A DNA stretch of 50,780 bases from CAZJHX01 sp964545715 (GCA_964545715.1 CAZJHX010000075.1:1-50780), one strand, 5' to 3'; numbered from the stretch's first letter, positions 41,205 to 50,410 are shown. A program made the numbers and translations. Notes: a model not told the origin generated them from the sequence alone.

Positions 41205-42416
41205 CTACCCCGCCTCCTCGGACGCCGCGGTCCAGGCCAACCCCTCTTCGGCGCCGCGCGCGTCCGGCCAGAACACGGTTTGTCCGCTGAAGCCGTCTCG
41301 TCCCAGCGCGATGCACCGCTCGATCGTCTCCGGCGTGATGTCTTTGCCCCCGGTGCCGATGATGAAATTGAGGACGTCGGGCCGGTGATCCGCGTGGTAC
41401 AGCGCGCGTGTCACGTCGGGGTAGACCATGCCGGCGGTGCCGTAGCCGATGTCGCGATCGAGCACCAGGACCACGCGCGCGTTGCGGGTCGCCTGTACGA
41501 TCGCCTGCTCGGGGAAGGGTCGAAAGCTGCGCACGTTGATGACGGCGACCGACTCACCGTGCTCGCCGAGGTGCTCGGCTGTCCAGCGCGCTGTCTCCAT
41601 CATCGAGCCCAGGCCCAGTAACACCACCTCGGCGTCGTCGTCCCCCCAGCGGTCGATCAAGCCGTAGGCACGTCCGGAGGTCTCCTCCAGGTCCGCGAAG
41701 GCGCGCGCCAGCACGGGCCCGCAGTCGGCCAGCGCGCGGTGCTTCTTCAGCTCGTTGTCCGGATACCACTCGGGGAAGAGGACCTCGCCCATCTGAATGG
41801 GGTTTGCCGGGTCCAGCGTTGGCCTCGACGTGACGCCGGCCAGTGGCAGAAACGCGTCGACGGCCGCTTGTGAGAGCAGGGACACCGGCTCCGACGCATG
41901 CGAGAGGATGAAGCCGTCGTACGCGACAATGCACGGCAGGTTGACGTCCTCGTGCTCCGCCACGCGAAACGCGCACAGCACCAGGTCGTACACCTCCTGC
42001 ACGGTGGACGCATACAGCTGCAGCCAGCCGGCGTCGCGGTTGACCAGCGTGTCCTGGTGGTCGGCCCAGATGTTGACCGGCACCGACAGCGTCCGGTTGG
42101 CGACGCCCATAACGACCGGAAACCGCATCCCCGACGTGAAGTAGATCACCTCCGCCATGAGCGCCAGGCCCTGGGAGCAGCTGGCCGTGAACGTGCGCGC
42201 GCCGACCGCGGCGGCCCCGGCGCATGCGGACAGGGCCGAGTGCTCGGACTCCACCTTGACGAGCCGGGCGTCGAGCTCGCCGTCATTGACGAACTGCGCC
42301 AGGTACTCGACGGTGTGTGTCTGCGGCGTGATCGGGTAGGCCGCCACCACCTGGACGCGCGCCTGCTTCACCGCCAGCGCGCACGCCATGTTGCCGTTGA
42401 TGAACGTGGTGCTCAC
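41205..42416 (-). CDS. porA: Pyruvate:ferredoxin oxidoreductase, alpha subunit
   Basis: The product has 403 residues. GTG at 42416 overlaps the porD stop (GTGA), fixing the start; the frame further up has no coding character. The N-terminal pyrimidine-binding domain is clear: NGNMACALAVKQARVQVVAAYPITPQT split over helices, then VESEHSALSACAGAAAVGART and TASCSQGLALMAEV. The Glu of VESEHS is the conserved TPP-activating residue. The C-terminal part (from about 270) has the transketolase-C-like fold with VVLLGLGSM and VINVRSFRPFPE. It forms the active site together with PorB. Length is normal for four-subunit enzymes. Confidence 0.92.
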   Translation of the reverse strand: MSTTFINGNMACALAVKQARVQVVAAYPITPQTHTVEYLAQFVNDGELDARLVKVESEHSALSACAGAAAVGARTFTASCSQGLALMAEVIYFTSGMRFPVVMGVANRTLSVPVNIWADHQDTLVNRDAGWLQLYASTVQEVYDLVLCAFRVAEHEDVNLPCIVAYDGFILSHASEPVSLLSQAAVDAFLPLAGVTSRPTLDPANPIQMGEVLFPEWYPDNELKKHRALADCGPVLARAFADLEETSGRAYGLIDRWGDDDAEVVLLGLGSMMETARWTAEHLGEHGESVAVINVRSFRPFPEQAIVQATRNARVVLVLDRDIGYGTAGMVYPDVTRALYHADHRPDVLNFIIGTGGKDITPETIERCIALGRDGFSGQTVFWPDARGAEEGLAWTAASEEAG

Positions 42417-42691
42417 TCTTCGCGCTCCATGGCGATGGCCCCGCGCCGGCACTCGACGGCGCAGATCCCGCACCCCTTGCAGTAGGCCAGGTCGATGGCC
42501 CAGCTGCCGTGCTCCACGCATCCGTCCGGGCAGTACAGCCAGCACAGCGCGCACCCGTTGCAGCGGTCGTGGTCCACCACGGGACGCTCGGTCCGCCAGG
42601 CGCCGGTCAGGTTGTCGCGCGACCAGCCGGGATCGTACGTGAGCGTGCTCTTGGCCCGCCGGACGAAGTACTCGTATTTTTCAAACCCCAT
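42413..42691 (-). CDS. porD: Pyruvate:ferredoxin oxidoreductase, delta subunit (2x[4Fe-4S] ferredoxin)
   Basis: The product has 92 residues. Two 4Fe-4S motifs are visible: CNGCALCWLYCPDG at about 44-57 and CKGCGICAVECRRG at about 71-84. The second lacks the common Pro after the last Cys (Arg instead), a small variation. The N-terminal 40 residues with TGAWRTERPV are typical of PorD. It hands electrons from the PorAB centre to ferredoxin. It starts one base after the porG stop and overlaps porA by four bases, so the operon is tightly coupled. Confidence 0.92.
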   Translation of the reverse strand: MGFEKYEYFVRRAKSTLTYDPGWSRDNLTGAWRTERPVVDHDRCNGCALCWLYCPDGCVEHGSWAIDLAYCKGCGICAVECRRGAIAMEREE

Positions 42692-42692
42692 G

Positions 42693-43259
42693 TCAGGCCC
42701 CCAGGCCGGTCAGCCGCTGGTGTGCGAGGCGCGCGGCGGTGACGTTGGCGTCGCCGGCCGTCCCAAAGCGCTCCTGCAGCGCGGCCTCCAGCGCCGGCAT
42801 GCCGACCGCCTGTGTGACCCGCACCAGCGCACCGAGCATGGCGGTGTTCGGGATTGGCCGGCCCAGCGCGTCCATCGCGATGGACGTGGCGTCGACGGTA
42901 TAGACGCGGGCCTGGGGCGCCTGCAGCTCATCGCGAACCGACTGCGCTGACCGTGGCGTGTTCACGATGACGATCGCGTCCGCGTCCAGGCCCCGCGTGA
43001 CGTCGACGTGGCGCCAAATCGTCGGGTCGATAACCAGGACGACCGACGGATTGGACGCGGTGCACTTCAGCCGGATGGGCTCGTCAGCGATCCGCAGCGT
43101 GGACTGGGTCAACGCCCCACGGCGCTCCGGGCCGAAGGTCGGCATGGACTGGGCCCAGCGCCCTTCATCCACAGCCGCGCGCCCCGCCACGTCGCCGGCG
43201 GTCACGATGCCCTGTCCGCCGCGGCCGACCAGCCGGACCTCTGTCATCGCGCTGCTCAT
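42693..43259 (-). CDS. porG: Pyruvate:ferredoxin oxidoreductase, gamma subunit
   Basis: The product has 188 residues. The gamma subunit signature is visible: EVRLVGRGGQGIVTAGDVAG near the N-terminus, QSMPTFGPERRG at about 37-48, and ALGRPIPNTAMLGALVRV toward the end. It has no cofactor of its own in four-subunit enzymes and ties the complex together. It is the first gene of porGDAB. A second ATG at 43247, five codons in, is a possible alternative start. The promoter should lie in the 151 bases upstream, shared with the divergent lipoprotein gene at 43411. Confidence 0.9.
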   Translation of the reverse strand: MSSAMTEVRLVGRGGQGIVTAGDVAGRAAVDEGRWAQSMPTFGPERRGALTQSTLRIADEPIRLKCTASNPSVVLVIDPTIWRHVDVTRGLDADAIVIVNTPRSAQSVRDELQAPQARVYTVDATSIAMDALGRPIPNTAMLGALVRVTQAVGMPALEAALQERFGTAGDANVTAARLAHQRLTGLGA

Positions 43260-43410
43260 GCGCCGATTCTACAGCGGTGGCCCGGTGCGGTCCCTGGGCC
43301 AGGTCAACAGCCGACCAAATCGTTTCCCAATCCGGGGTTGGTGCGATATGGACGAGTTCGCTGTCGAAACCGACGGCGAACTGTAGGGATCAGAGGCACA
43401 CCTCCACGCC

Positions 43411-44418
43411 ATGTTGAACACGATTCTTCGCGCCAGTACGGCGCTCACCTTCGCTTTTTTGGTGTCGTGCGGCAGCACCACCACGTCCGATCGCGACTCA
43501 AAACCCGACGCTGCGGATGACCCGGACGTGGAGGTCGTGGCCGACGCCGTGCCCATCGTGGACGCGGCACCGGCCGACACCGCCGACCCCCCGCAAGATA
43601 CGGCGATAGATGACCTCGGCGAGCCCGATGCAGGACCGGCGCCCTGCGGCGATGAGGCGCTGCCAACCGGCTCGATCTCGGGCACCGAGGGCCTGGCCAT
43701 CGCGGCCGACGGCACCGCGTATTACTCCCAGTCCGCCGCGATCGGGCGGCGAGCGCCGGGGGAGTCCGCCGAGGGCTTCTGGCTGAGCCTGCCGGGCGCG
43801 GCCACAGTGTGGGGCCTGGCGCTTCGTGACGACGGGATGCTCTTTGCCGGCTCGCCAACGACGAACACTATCTACAAGATCGACACCAACGCCGAGACCC
43901 CGACTGCGGGCGTCGCCACGTCCAGCGCGGGCTCGCCCAACGGCGTGATCGTGGGTCCCGACGACGCGGTCTACTACTCGGACTTCGGTGGCGGCCACGT
44001 GTATCGCCTGGCCGACGACGCCACGCCGACCAAGGTGTCGGCCTCGCTGTTCAGCCAGCCCAACGGCCTGCTCTTCGACCCGGACGGCGCGCTGCTGGTA
44101 CTCGAGTACAGCAAGGCCACCGTCTGGCGCCTGACGCTGGATGCGTCGATGGCGGAGACCGAGCGGGCGCAGGTGACATCGCTGACCGGCGCCGCCCTGG
44201 ACGGCATCGCCCGCGACGACCAGGGCCGCTACTACCTCACCGACAACGCAAACGGCCGCCTGCTCCGCTTCGATGACGCCTTCGGCAACGAGGAGACCCT
44301 GCTGACCGGCGTGCCGGCGGCGGCCAACCTGGCCTTTGGCCGGGGCGCCCTGCGTTGCCAGGATGTCTATGTGACCTCGGCGGGCACCCTGGCGGTCTAC
44401 GAGTTGAAGACACAGTAG
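43411..44418 (+). CDS. SMP-30/gluconolactonase-like propeller lipoprotein
   Basis: The product has 335 residues. The lipoprotein signal ends in FLVSC (Cys20). An acidic Asp/Ala/Pro linker runs to about residue 80. The remainder is a beta-propeller like SMP-30/gluconolactonase/LRE proteins: GTEGLAIAADGTAYYS, VWGLALRDDGMLFAGSPTTN, SPNGVIVGPDDAVYYSDFGG and LDGIARDDQGRYYLTDN, the last with the family DxxG and Asp residues for metal binding. Catalytic lactonase function is not proven. Some such lipoproteins bind ligands only. It is divergent from porG, with about 150 bases between. Confidence 0.82.
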   Translation: MLNTILRASTALTFAFLVSCGSTTTSDRDSKPDAADDPDVEVVADAVPIVDAAPADTADPPQDTAIDDLGEPDAGPAPCGDEALPTGSISGTEGLAIAADGTAYYSQSAAIGRRAPGESAEGFWLSLPGAATVWGLALRDDGMLFAGSPTTNTIYKIDTNAETPTAGVATSSAGSPNGVIVGPDDAVYYSDFGGGHVYRLADDATPTKVSASLFSQPNGLLFDPDGALLVLEYSKATVWRLTLDASMAETERAQVTSLTGAALDGIARDDQGRYYLTDNANGRLLRFDDAFGNEETLLTGVPAAANLAFGRGALRCQDVYVTSAGTLAVYELKTQ

Positions 44419-44496
44419 CGTCGCTCTTTACATGTCGATCGGCCGACGCCGGGCGTGGAAGGTTGACCTATCATGCCGCCGCCTGGAGGTGCGGTC

Positions 44497-45498
44497 ATGA
44501 TGCGTCTGAGCCTGGTTCTGCTCGCCGTTTTTGCACTCTTTGCCGCCGCGTGTGCGTCCGAGGACGCGGTAGGCGGTCCTGATTTGTCGGAGGCGCAGCG
44601 GTGCGACACGCTGATCGCGGCCATGGCGCAGTGCCAGCCCGACCTGGCCCAGGAGGCGGTCTGCGACGCGCAGACGCTGGCGTTGGTCTCGTCCGCGGGG
44701 CTCGAAGCGGCCGCGTGCGGCGAGGTGTTTCAGGCCGGCAAGGCGGACTGGTTTGCACATCGGGGCTGCGACGTCGGGCAGCATGTGTGTCAGTGGATCT
44801 TCTGCTGTGACGACTACGAGCTGACCTGGTTTCCCAGCAGCGAGTCGGACTGGGATATCGAGGGGGTTGTCGACGCCCTCGTCGCCGGCGCGCCCGCCGA
44901 TGCGCTGGCCGTGCTGGACGCGGCGACCGAGTGGGAGGTCTATGACGGCGTGGCCGTGACGTTTGAGCAGGCCGTGCAGGAGTATCCGGGCGCCGCCGCG
45001 CGCGACATGGCGGTAGAGATCACGCGCATGCTGGTGGCCGTGCCGTACGACGAGTTTCAGCAGTGGCTGCCCGCCGCCCGCTGGGGCGTGGAGCTGAAGG
45101 GCTATCTGGGGGGCGAGGTGCGCGTCTATACCCGCGATCACGAGGGCCGCCCCGTCCATCAGCTGGAGCGCATGGTGCTCGGGCCGCTGGGCACCCAACT
45201 GGAGACGCCGCTGTCCAACAACGACATGACAAAGGTCGAGATCATCAGGTACGGCCACGACCAGGCCACCGTGCGGTGGCGGGTCATGTTCTCCAACAAC
45301 GGGTCCACAGAGACCGACGTCGGGCTGGTCGACTTTCGGCGCTGGGACGACACCAGCACGCTGATGACCTTTCACTCGGCGCACCGGCTCAACGCGCCGG
45401 GCGGCATTCACATCGCAAACGCGGTGGTTCAGCCGCTGCTGAAGAAGACGTTTCTGACGTTTCTGACCCACTACCGCGGTCTCGTGCGCCACAAATAG
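44497..45498 (+). CDS. Lipoprotein of unknown function, SRPBCC/START-like C-terminal part
   Basis: The product has 333 residues. GGAGG lies seven bases before the ATG at 44497, which decides the start over 44473. The signal ends in LFAAAC (Cys18). Residues 25-110 contain about eight Cys in a helical arrangement (CDTLIAAMAQC, CGEVFQ, CQWIFCC). The second half (from about 170: AVEITRMLVAVPYDEFQQWL, VYTRDHEGRPVHQLE, WRVMFSNNGSTETDVGLVDF, LLKKTFLTFLTHY) has the strand/helix pattern of SRPBCC or START-like hydrophobic-ligand pockets. This is a weak match. Such a domain would bind a lipid or other hydrophobic molecule. It is followed by a small membrane protein gene after 57 bases. Confidence 0.68.
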   Translation: MMRLSLVLLAVFALFAAACASEDAVGGPDLSEAQRCDTLIAAMAQCQPDLAQEAVCDAQTLALVSSAGLEAAACGEVFQAGKADWFAHRGCDVGQHVCQWIFCCDDYELTWFPSSESDWDIEGVVDALVAGAPADALAVLDAATEWEVYDGVAVTFEQAVQEYPGAAARDMAVEITRMLVAVPYDEFQQWLPAARWGVELKGYLGGEVRVYTRDHEGRPVHQLERMVLGPLGTQLETPLSNNDMTKVEIIRYGHDQATVRWRVMFSNNGSTETDVGLVDFRRWDDTSTLMTFHSAHRLNAPGGIHIANAVVQPLLKKTFLTFLTHYRGLVRHK

Positions 45499-45555
45499 CG
45501 GGCGCCCGCGCGGCGTGCTAGGACCGAGGTCTCAACATCGGGCGGGAGAGACCTC

Positions 45556-45876
45556 GTGAAAGCACTGGGAATCGCAGCGATAGTTCTGGGCGTGGCCGCC
45601 ATCGGCGCCAACGTCTATGCCGTGGTCGAGACCAAGCCGAACTATGAGTCGTTGTCGGAGACGATCGAGAAGCAGGGCGCTCAGACCAAGTTCGACCTCC
45701 CGCTGCTGGAGGAGTACCGCGACACGCTCAAGATGCTGGCCTACGCCGCGTTTGGGCTAGGCGCGCTGGGCGTGATCCTGGGTGGGATCGCCGGGGCCAA
45801 GGGGTTCAAGCCGGCGTTCGCCGGGGCGCTGCTCAGTCTGGGCGGGCTGATCTGGCAGTTCTTGTGGGCCGTCTGA
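45556..45876 (+). CDS. Small membrane protein, three hydrophobic segments
   Basis: The product has 106 residues from a GTG at 45556 after GGGAGAG. Hydrophobic segments lie at about 3-23, 58-78 and 86-105. A short soluble loop (NYESLSETIEKQGAQTK) lies between the first two. I recognise no family. Its end overlaps the start of the downstream membrane glycosyltransferase-like gene by 13 bases, so the two are probably co-translated and may act together. Confidence 0.75.
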   Translation: MKALGIAAIVLGVAAIGANVYAVVETKPNYESLSETIEKQGAQTKFDLPLLEEYRDTLKMLAYAAFGLGALGVILGGIAGAKGFKPAFAGALLSLGGLIWQFLWAV

Positions 45877-47639
45877 CGGGGCGACTTGCCGGCAACATAG
45901 ACGGGCCGTGGTTCCGGGCGGGTGTGCTCGGCGTCGTTGTCTTTCACATCCTGCTGTACGGGGTCATCCTCTCCGAGGCGGTGATGTTCAAGCCGGACAT
46001 GAAGCGGGATCTGACACGTGTGCAGGACGCCGTCACGCTGGAGCAGTTTGAGGTGCAGGGGCCCGAGTGGGGGCCGGGCCAGTACACGCTGGGCTCGATG
46101 ACGACCTTGATCCTGGCCGTTCCCGGCGTGCTCTCGACCGACCCGGCCTTCGTACATCTGGCGTTTGTCCTGCTGTCTGCGGCGGCGCTGGTCATGTTCG
46201 GTCTTGCCCTGAGGGAGGTCGCTCGCCCGGAGATCGTCATACTGACGCTGTGCTTCATCGTGGGCAGCGGGCTGTGGTTCCACGCGCACATCTCCTTTTG
46301 GCAGCCCAGCCTGCTGCCGGTCTTTCTGGCCCTGTTCATGTTGTCCGGGCAGCGTGTTCTGGCCGGCGCGCATCCCGCGTGGGCGTTGGGCTTGATCGCC
46401 GGCCCGACCATCGCTGTGCAGCTGCATCCGACGGCGTTCTTGCTGCCGTTTCTGGCCGTCGCCGTCATCCTGGCCTGTCACCGGCGCCTCGGTCCGCGGT
46501 GGCTTGTCGCTTCCGGCGTGATGGGCGCGGTCCTCTCAGCTCCGTTCTTCGCCGCCCTGGTCGCAGCTGCCGATCCAGCAGCCGCCGGGGACGGCGCCGA
46601 GCTGGGGCAGGAGCTCGGCAACGTGTTCGCGCACAGCAACCCGGACGGCATGGAGGTCATCTCGGTCATCGCGGCGGCCATGACCCCCGATTACACCGAT
46701 CAGCTGGGCTTGTTTCCATCAGCGGCCTGGACGGCGTACTTGACCGTATTCAGCGCCGCCGCATTTCTGCTCGCGGCCATCGGTATCGGCGTCGCGATCT
46801 TCAAGACACGCGGCCTCACCTTTCAGCGCTTTCTGGTGATGGCCACGGTGCTCGGGGCGATCGGCGCCGGCCTCGGACTGGTCTGGGCGCATGACTATCG
46901 CTGCCTGCACGTGACCAACTACTTCTTGCTGGCGCTGGCTGCGCTGGGCCTGGAATGGGTGGCACGCCGCTGGCCGCCTCGAGCGACTACGGTGGTCGCC
47001 GCCTCGGTGGGCGCAGTGATCGTGGCCGCCGGGCTGTTCCGGCCTGTCGTGCCGTTGGCGCCGCTGTGTAACGTCTCGGCCCTCAGCGAGGTCAGCCAGG
47101 CGCTCGTCGCGGAGTACGGTGCTCTGACGCGAGCCGACGTGGATGGCTGGCCGTGCCACTGGGGCGAGGAGGTCTCACTGAGGGCGGCCTCCCGCGGCAG
47201 GGAGCGCACGCTGCCCGGGACCCATCGCGTACTCGTCCGGCCGCCCGGGCGTAGGCAGTCGCTGCCGCCGGATGCGTCCGAGGCGCTGACCTTCCAGTCC
47301 GGAGGGCAGAAATGGGCGGCGCACACGTACCCCAAGACGGTGCTGGTGGAGGACAAGCGCATCGTCGACCCGATGGCGTTGCGGGAGTCACGGCAGGTCA
47401 AAGTCGAGGTCAAGCTGGCGCGCGCCGTCTCTGTGCTGCATGTCCAGTTCACCTTTCAGGACGGGCAGGAGTGCGCCGTGACCGCAGACTCCCGCGTCGC
47501 GACGGCCACGGACACCATCCGGGGCCACGCGGGGCACCCCGTCAGCTTGTACGAGGTGCCGATCCAAGGTGGCGCGGACGATACGATCGAGATCGAGATC
47601 ACAGGCTGCGACCAGATCGACGATCTGGAGGTCTACTGA
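45864..47639 (+). CDS. Membrane protein, GT-C glycosyltransferase-like
   Basis: The product has 591 residues from a GTG at 45864 inside the end of the preceding gene. About ten membrane segments occupy residues 18-400. A first extracytoplasmic loop (MFKPDMKRDLTRVQD, then EWGPGQYTLGSM) contains Asp and Glu residues as in GT-C enzymes such as GT39/ArnT-type transferases, followed by long hydrophobic segments (LLSAAALVMFGLALRE). The C-terminal 190 residues (from about 400) are soluble and outside, beta-rich, with Cys and Asp residues (CNVSALSEVS, CAVTADS, GCDQIDDLE), perhaps carbohydrate-binding. Such proteins transfer sugars from polyprenyl phosphate carriers. Exact activity unknown. Two SGNH hydrolases and a glycosidase end lie downstream on the other strand, so a cell-surface glycan locus is suggested. 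Confidence 0.62.
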   Translation: MGRLTGRLAGNIDGPWFRAGVLGVVVFHILLYGVILSEAVMFKPDMKRDLTRVQDAVTLEQFEVQGPEWGPGQYTLGSMTTLILAVPGVLSTDPAFVHLAFVLLSAAALVMFGLALREVARPEIVILTLCFIVGSGLWFHAHISFWQPSLLPVFLALFMLSGQRVLAGAHPAWALGLIAGPTIAVQLHPTAFLLPFLAVAVILACHRRLGPRWLVASGVMGAVLSAPFFAALVAAADPAAAGDGAELGQELGNVFAHSNPDGMEVISVIAAAMTPDYTDQLGLFPSAAWTAYLTVFSAAAFLLAAIGIGVAIFKTRGLTFQRFLVMATVLGAIGAGLGLVWAHDYRCLHVTNYFLLALAALGLEWVARRWPPRATTVVAASVGAVIVAAGLFRPVVPLAPLCNVSALSEVSQALVAEYGALTRADVDGWPCHWGEEVSLRAASRGRERTLPGTHRVLVRPPGRRQSLPPDASEALTFQSGGQKWAAHTYPKTVLVEDKRIVDPMALRESRQVKVEVKLARAVSVLHVQFTFQDGQECAVTADSRVATATDTIRGHAGHPVSLYEVPIQGGADDTIEIEITGCDQIDDLEVY

Positions 47640-47684
47640 CCCGCTGTATGTCTCCCAGATGCAGCTCCAAGGCGGCGCTCGGCA

Positions 47685-49127
47685 CTACAACCGGCGGACG
47701 ATCTCCGTGAGGATGGGCTCGCCCGCCGCCTCCGCGGCGCCGACCAGCTCTTCGCGTTCGGCGTCGTTCATGAAGTCGCGCATGCATGGAAAGGGCAGAC
47801 AGCGCAGCCCGCAGCCGTCTCGCGAGGCGACGGCGACGCGGCCGTCCGGTCCCGGCTCCACCCCCGCGCATGGGCCCAGCACGCGGCGGTAGCGCTCGTC
47901 CTTCAGCAGCTGGACGGTGCGGTCGAAGCCCTCGCGCATGGCGCGCCGATCGTCGGCCATGAATCCACACAGACCGATGCCCAGCGCGACGGCCGCTGGG
48001 TTGTTGGGCTCCGTGATGCCGCGCAGGGTCTTCAAGACGGAGCGCGGGTCGATGCCCATCGACTCAAACGCGGCGGTCTCGGCGGCGGCGCGGAGCTGCC
48101 CGTCGGAGATGGTGATCGTCGGCTCGGCGTGGGCGGTGATGTAGCCGCGCTCGCGCGCCAGGCGCAGCATCTCTGTGGCCAGGAGCAAGTGCAGCGCGGG
48201 CTTGGGATGGACGCCGTCCCAGAAGAGGTCTGCCGGGTCTCGGCCTTGGATCAAGGTCTGGGCGTCGGCCAGCACAGTGCCGGTGTCGGCGGCGATCCGG
48301 CGCACGATTCGGTTGATGCGCGGCGCGGCGCGAAACACGATCTCGTCGTCGGGCTGCTGCCGTCCGGTGGGGTTGGCCCGCACCGACTCCCGCGTGGTCA
48401 TGCCCGGCAGGGGATGGGAGAAGCGCGGGTTGTGCACGACGGTCGACATGATGACCGGGCTGTGGGCACGACACTGCTCCACGATGCTGCGTAGGTTCTG
48501 GTCGAAGCGGGCAAACACCTCGTCGCGGCTGACGGTCGCGTCGCCCAGCTCACCGATGTGGTTGCCGGGCGTGTCCGATCCGAGCCACGTCTGCAGAAGC
48601 CGGAAGAAGCGAAACCGGCTGAGGAACAGCGAGACCTGCTGCGCCGCTACGGGCAGATCCTGGTGGAACCGCCACAGGTTCACGAACTCGTTGTGCCCGG
48701 TGTAGATCAGCACCAATGTGTGGGGGAACCGGCAGGTTGCGCCGACCCGCGTCATGAGATCCGCTGAGTCGAAGCCACGCCCGGAGTCGTTGATGATGTG
48801 GGTCTCGCGGCCGAGGGCGCCGGCGACCAGCGTGCACATGCTCAGCTTGTAGTCCAGCGGCATGCCGGCGATGGACGACCCTCCAAAGCACGCGACACGG
48901 GGTCCCTCTTGGCCCTGGAGCTCGGCGACGCGGGCGTCGGGATCAAAGCCGTCGGCGGTCGGTGTCCTACCGGCGCCGGCGGGTGGCGCCACGTCGAACG
49001 ACCAGAGCACAAACTCCACCGCCGCCAGGAAGAGCAGGGGCGACAACACCACGAGCGCGATGCGGCGGATCCACTCCCTTGACGACCGCGACGACCCGAG
49101 ACTATGGCTCGGCCGGTCACCGCTCAC
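47685..49127 (-). CDS. Membrane-anchored SGNH/GDSL hydrolase
   Basis: The product has 480 residues. GTG at 49127 overlaps the stop of the upstream gene (GTGA). A membrane anchor is at about 22-42 (RIALVVLSPLLFLAAVEF). The SGNH blocks are visible: FGGSSIAG with Ser84 (block I), YTGHNEFVN at 143-150 (block III, Asn), and DLFWDGVHPKPA (block V, Asp and His). Block II is less clear (DSGRGFDSAD). These enzymes hydrolyse or transfer acyl groups, often O-acetyl groups on polysaccharides. A Cys-rich C-terminal extension (from about 380, with five Cys) is unusual. It forms a coupled pair with the related gene at 49124. Confidence 0.83.
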   Translation of the reverse strand: MSGDRPSHSLGSSRSSREWIRRIALVVLSPLLFLAAVEFVLWSFDVAPPAGAGRTPTADGFDPDARVAELQGQEGPRVACFGGSSIAGMPLDYKLSMCTLVAGALGRETHIINDSGRGFDSADLMTRVGATCRFPHTLVLIYTGHNEFVNLWRFHQDLPVAAQQVSLFLSRFRFFRLLQTWLGSDTPGNHIGELGDATVSRDEVFARFDQNLRSIVEQCRAHSPVIMSTVVHNPRFSHPLPGMTTRESVRANPTGRQQPDDEIVFRAAPRINRIVRRIAADTGTVLADAQTLIQGRDPADLFWDGVHPKPALHLLLATEMLRLARERGYITAHAEPTITISDGQLRAAAETAAFESMGIDPRSVLKTLRGITEPNNPAAVALGIGLCGFMADDRRAMREGFDRTVQLLKDERYRRVLGPCAGVEPGPDGRVAVASRDGCGLRCLPFPCMRDFMNDAEREELVGAAEAAGEPILTEIVRRL

Positions 49128-50395
49128 GGCGGCGCCTCGGCCTCTTTCAACACGGCGGCGCGGTCCTCGGCGAGCGGCTCGCTCAGTGCGCCGGGCGGGC
49201 GCGGACCATGCTTCAAGAGCGCCGCGAGCAGCTCGTCCGCGACCATGGCCTGGCCCTGCCAGTTCATGTGACAGAAGTCCGTGAAGAGCTCCGATCCCGG
49301 AATCTGATTGGGGCTGGCAGCCCGCACGACCCGATCCAGGTCGACCAGCACGGCGCCCTCCGCCGCAGCCACGTCCCGGATCACCTGATTGAACGACGGA
49401 CGGCACCGGTTGCGCGGCATGAGCTCCACGTATCGCTCCAGCGCGTCGCGAGCCTCGTCGTACCGGCCCAGCGCGTGCAGCGACAGCCCGACCTGACGGA
49501 GCGCCTCTACCTCGCCGCAGCCGCGCAGCATCTCGATCGCGTTGGTGTGGTCGCCGTCCGCCGCCGCCTGCACGCCGCGCTCGACACAGGGGCCCGGGTC
49601 GGCAGCCGTCTCACGCGCATCGGCACGACCGGGCAGCGGCATGCCCGGCTCCCCCTCCGCATAGCGCAGGTTGACCGGCAGCGTGCATAGGAAGACCGTC
49701 GCGCCCGCGTCCTTTCCGGCGCGCACGATGGCCTGCAGGTTGGCCTTGAAGGCGTCTCGCAACGCGTCCACGTCCGGGTCCTGCGGTGTGTGCAGCGGCC
49801 GGCCCCCCTCGCGCTCCCCGCGCAGCACCTGCTTGAAGAGCCGAAACGTGCCCAGCTTGTGCAGCCGCTCGGTCACCTCATGAGGCGGCAGCGCGCCCTC
49901 GTTGTTGCATGTGGCCACCAGCAGAGCGTCCGCGTGATGGGCGGCAGCGAACTCAGCGATGCGCTTGACCCGCCCCGAGTTCTGAGCGGTCGCAGCGCCG
50001 TTGATCAGCTCGACGCTTGCCTGCGGAAATCGATGCCGCAGCGCGCGCTCCAACCAGAACGCGATGCTGCCCGGCCCGGAATACGGCACGCCCCGCATGA
50101 AAGAGCCGCCGAGCAGAAAGGCGCGCCATCGGTCGCCCTTCTCGACGGCGAACGCTTGGCGCGGCATGGTGTCGCGCGCCGCGTGACTGGTGACGAACCG
50201 CTCGCCCTCCTGGACCCACGGATCCGCCGCCATGAGCCAGACCGCGTCGTCGACGCTCCCAGACTCCAACGTCCCCGTCTTTTGCAGGTAGGTAATCGTG
50301 CCGTCCAAGACCAGCAGAAACGCGACGGTCACGCCCGCGGCGTACACCAGATATCGGGCGCGCTGGGCGCTGGTCAGTGGGGGGCGAGTACTCAT
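49124..50395 (-). CDS. Membrane-anchored SGNH-like protein with TPR-like insert
   Basis: The product has 423 residues. A membrane segment lies at about 15-36 (YLVYAAGVTVAFLLVLDG). SGNH-like landmarks: FLLGGSFMRG with Ser98, ATCNNEG in block III, and FTDFCHMNWQGQ with Asp and His in block V. An insertion of about 100 residues (AAADGDHTNAIEMLRGCG, SLHALGRYDEARDALERYVE) resembles a TPR pair. It appears related to the downstream gene at 47685 in layout and perhaps in ancestry. It starts 15 bases after the glycosidase-like end. Probably periplasmic, acting on glycans or lipids; substrate unknown. Confidence 0.78.
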   Translation of the reverse strand: MSTRPPLTSAQRARYLVYAAGVTVAFLLVLDGTITYLQKTGTLESGSVDDAVWLMAADPWVQEGERFVTSHAARDTMPRQAFAVEKGDRWRAFLLGGSFMRGVPYSGPGSIAFWLERALRHRFPQASVELINGAATAQNSGRVKRIAEFAAAHHADALLVATCNNEGALPPHEVTERLHKLGTFRLFKQVLRGEREGGRPLHTPQDPDVDALRDAFKANLQAIVRAGKDAGATVFLCTLPVNLRYAEGEPGMPLPGRADARETAADPGPCVERGVQAAADGDHTNAIEMLRGCGEVEALRQVGLSLHALGRYDEARDALERYVELMPRNRCRPSFNQVIRDVAAAEGAVLVDLDRVVRAASPNQIPGSELFTDFCHMNWQGQAMVADELLAALLKHGPRPPGALSEPLAEDRAAVLKEAEAPP

Positions 50396-50410
50396 CGACG
50401 TCCTGTGCCG

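Noticed and set aside
47640..47684. Space between convergent genes searched for an intrinsic terminator
   Set aside because: No stem with a T-run is seen on either strand.
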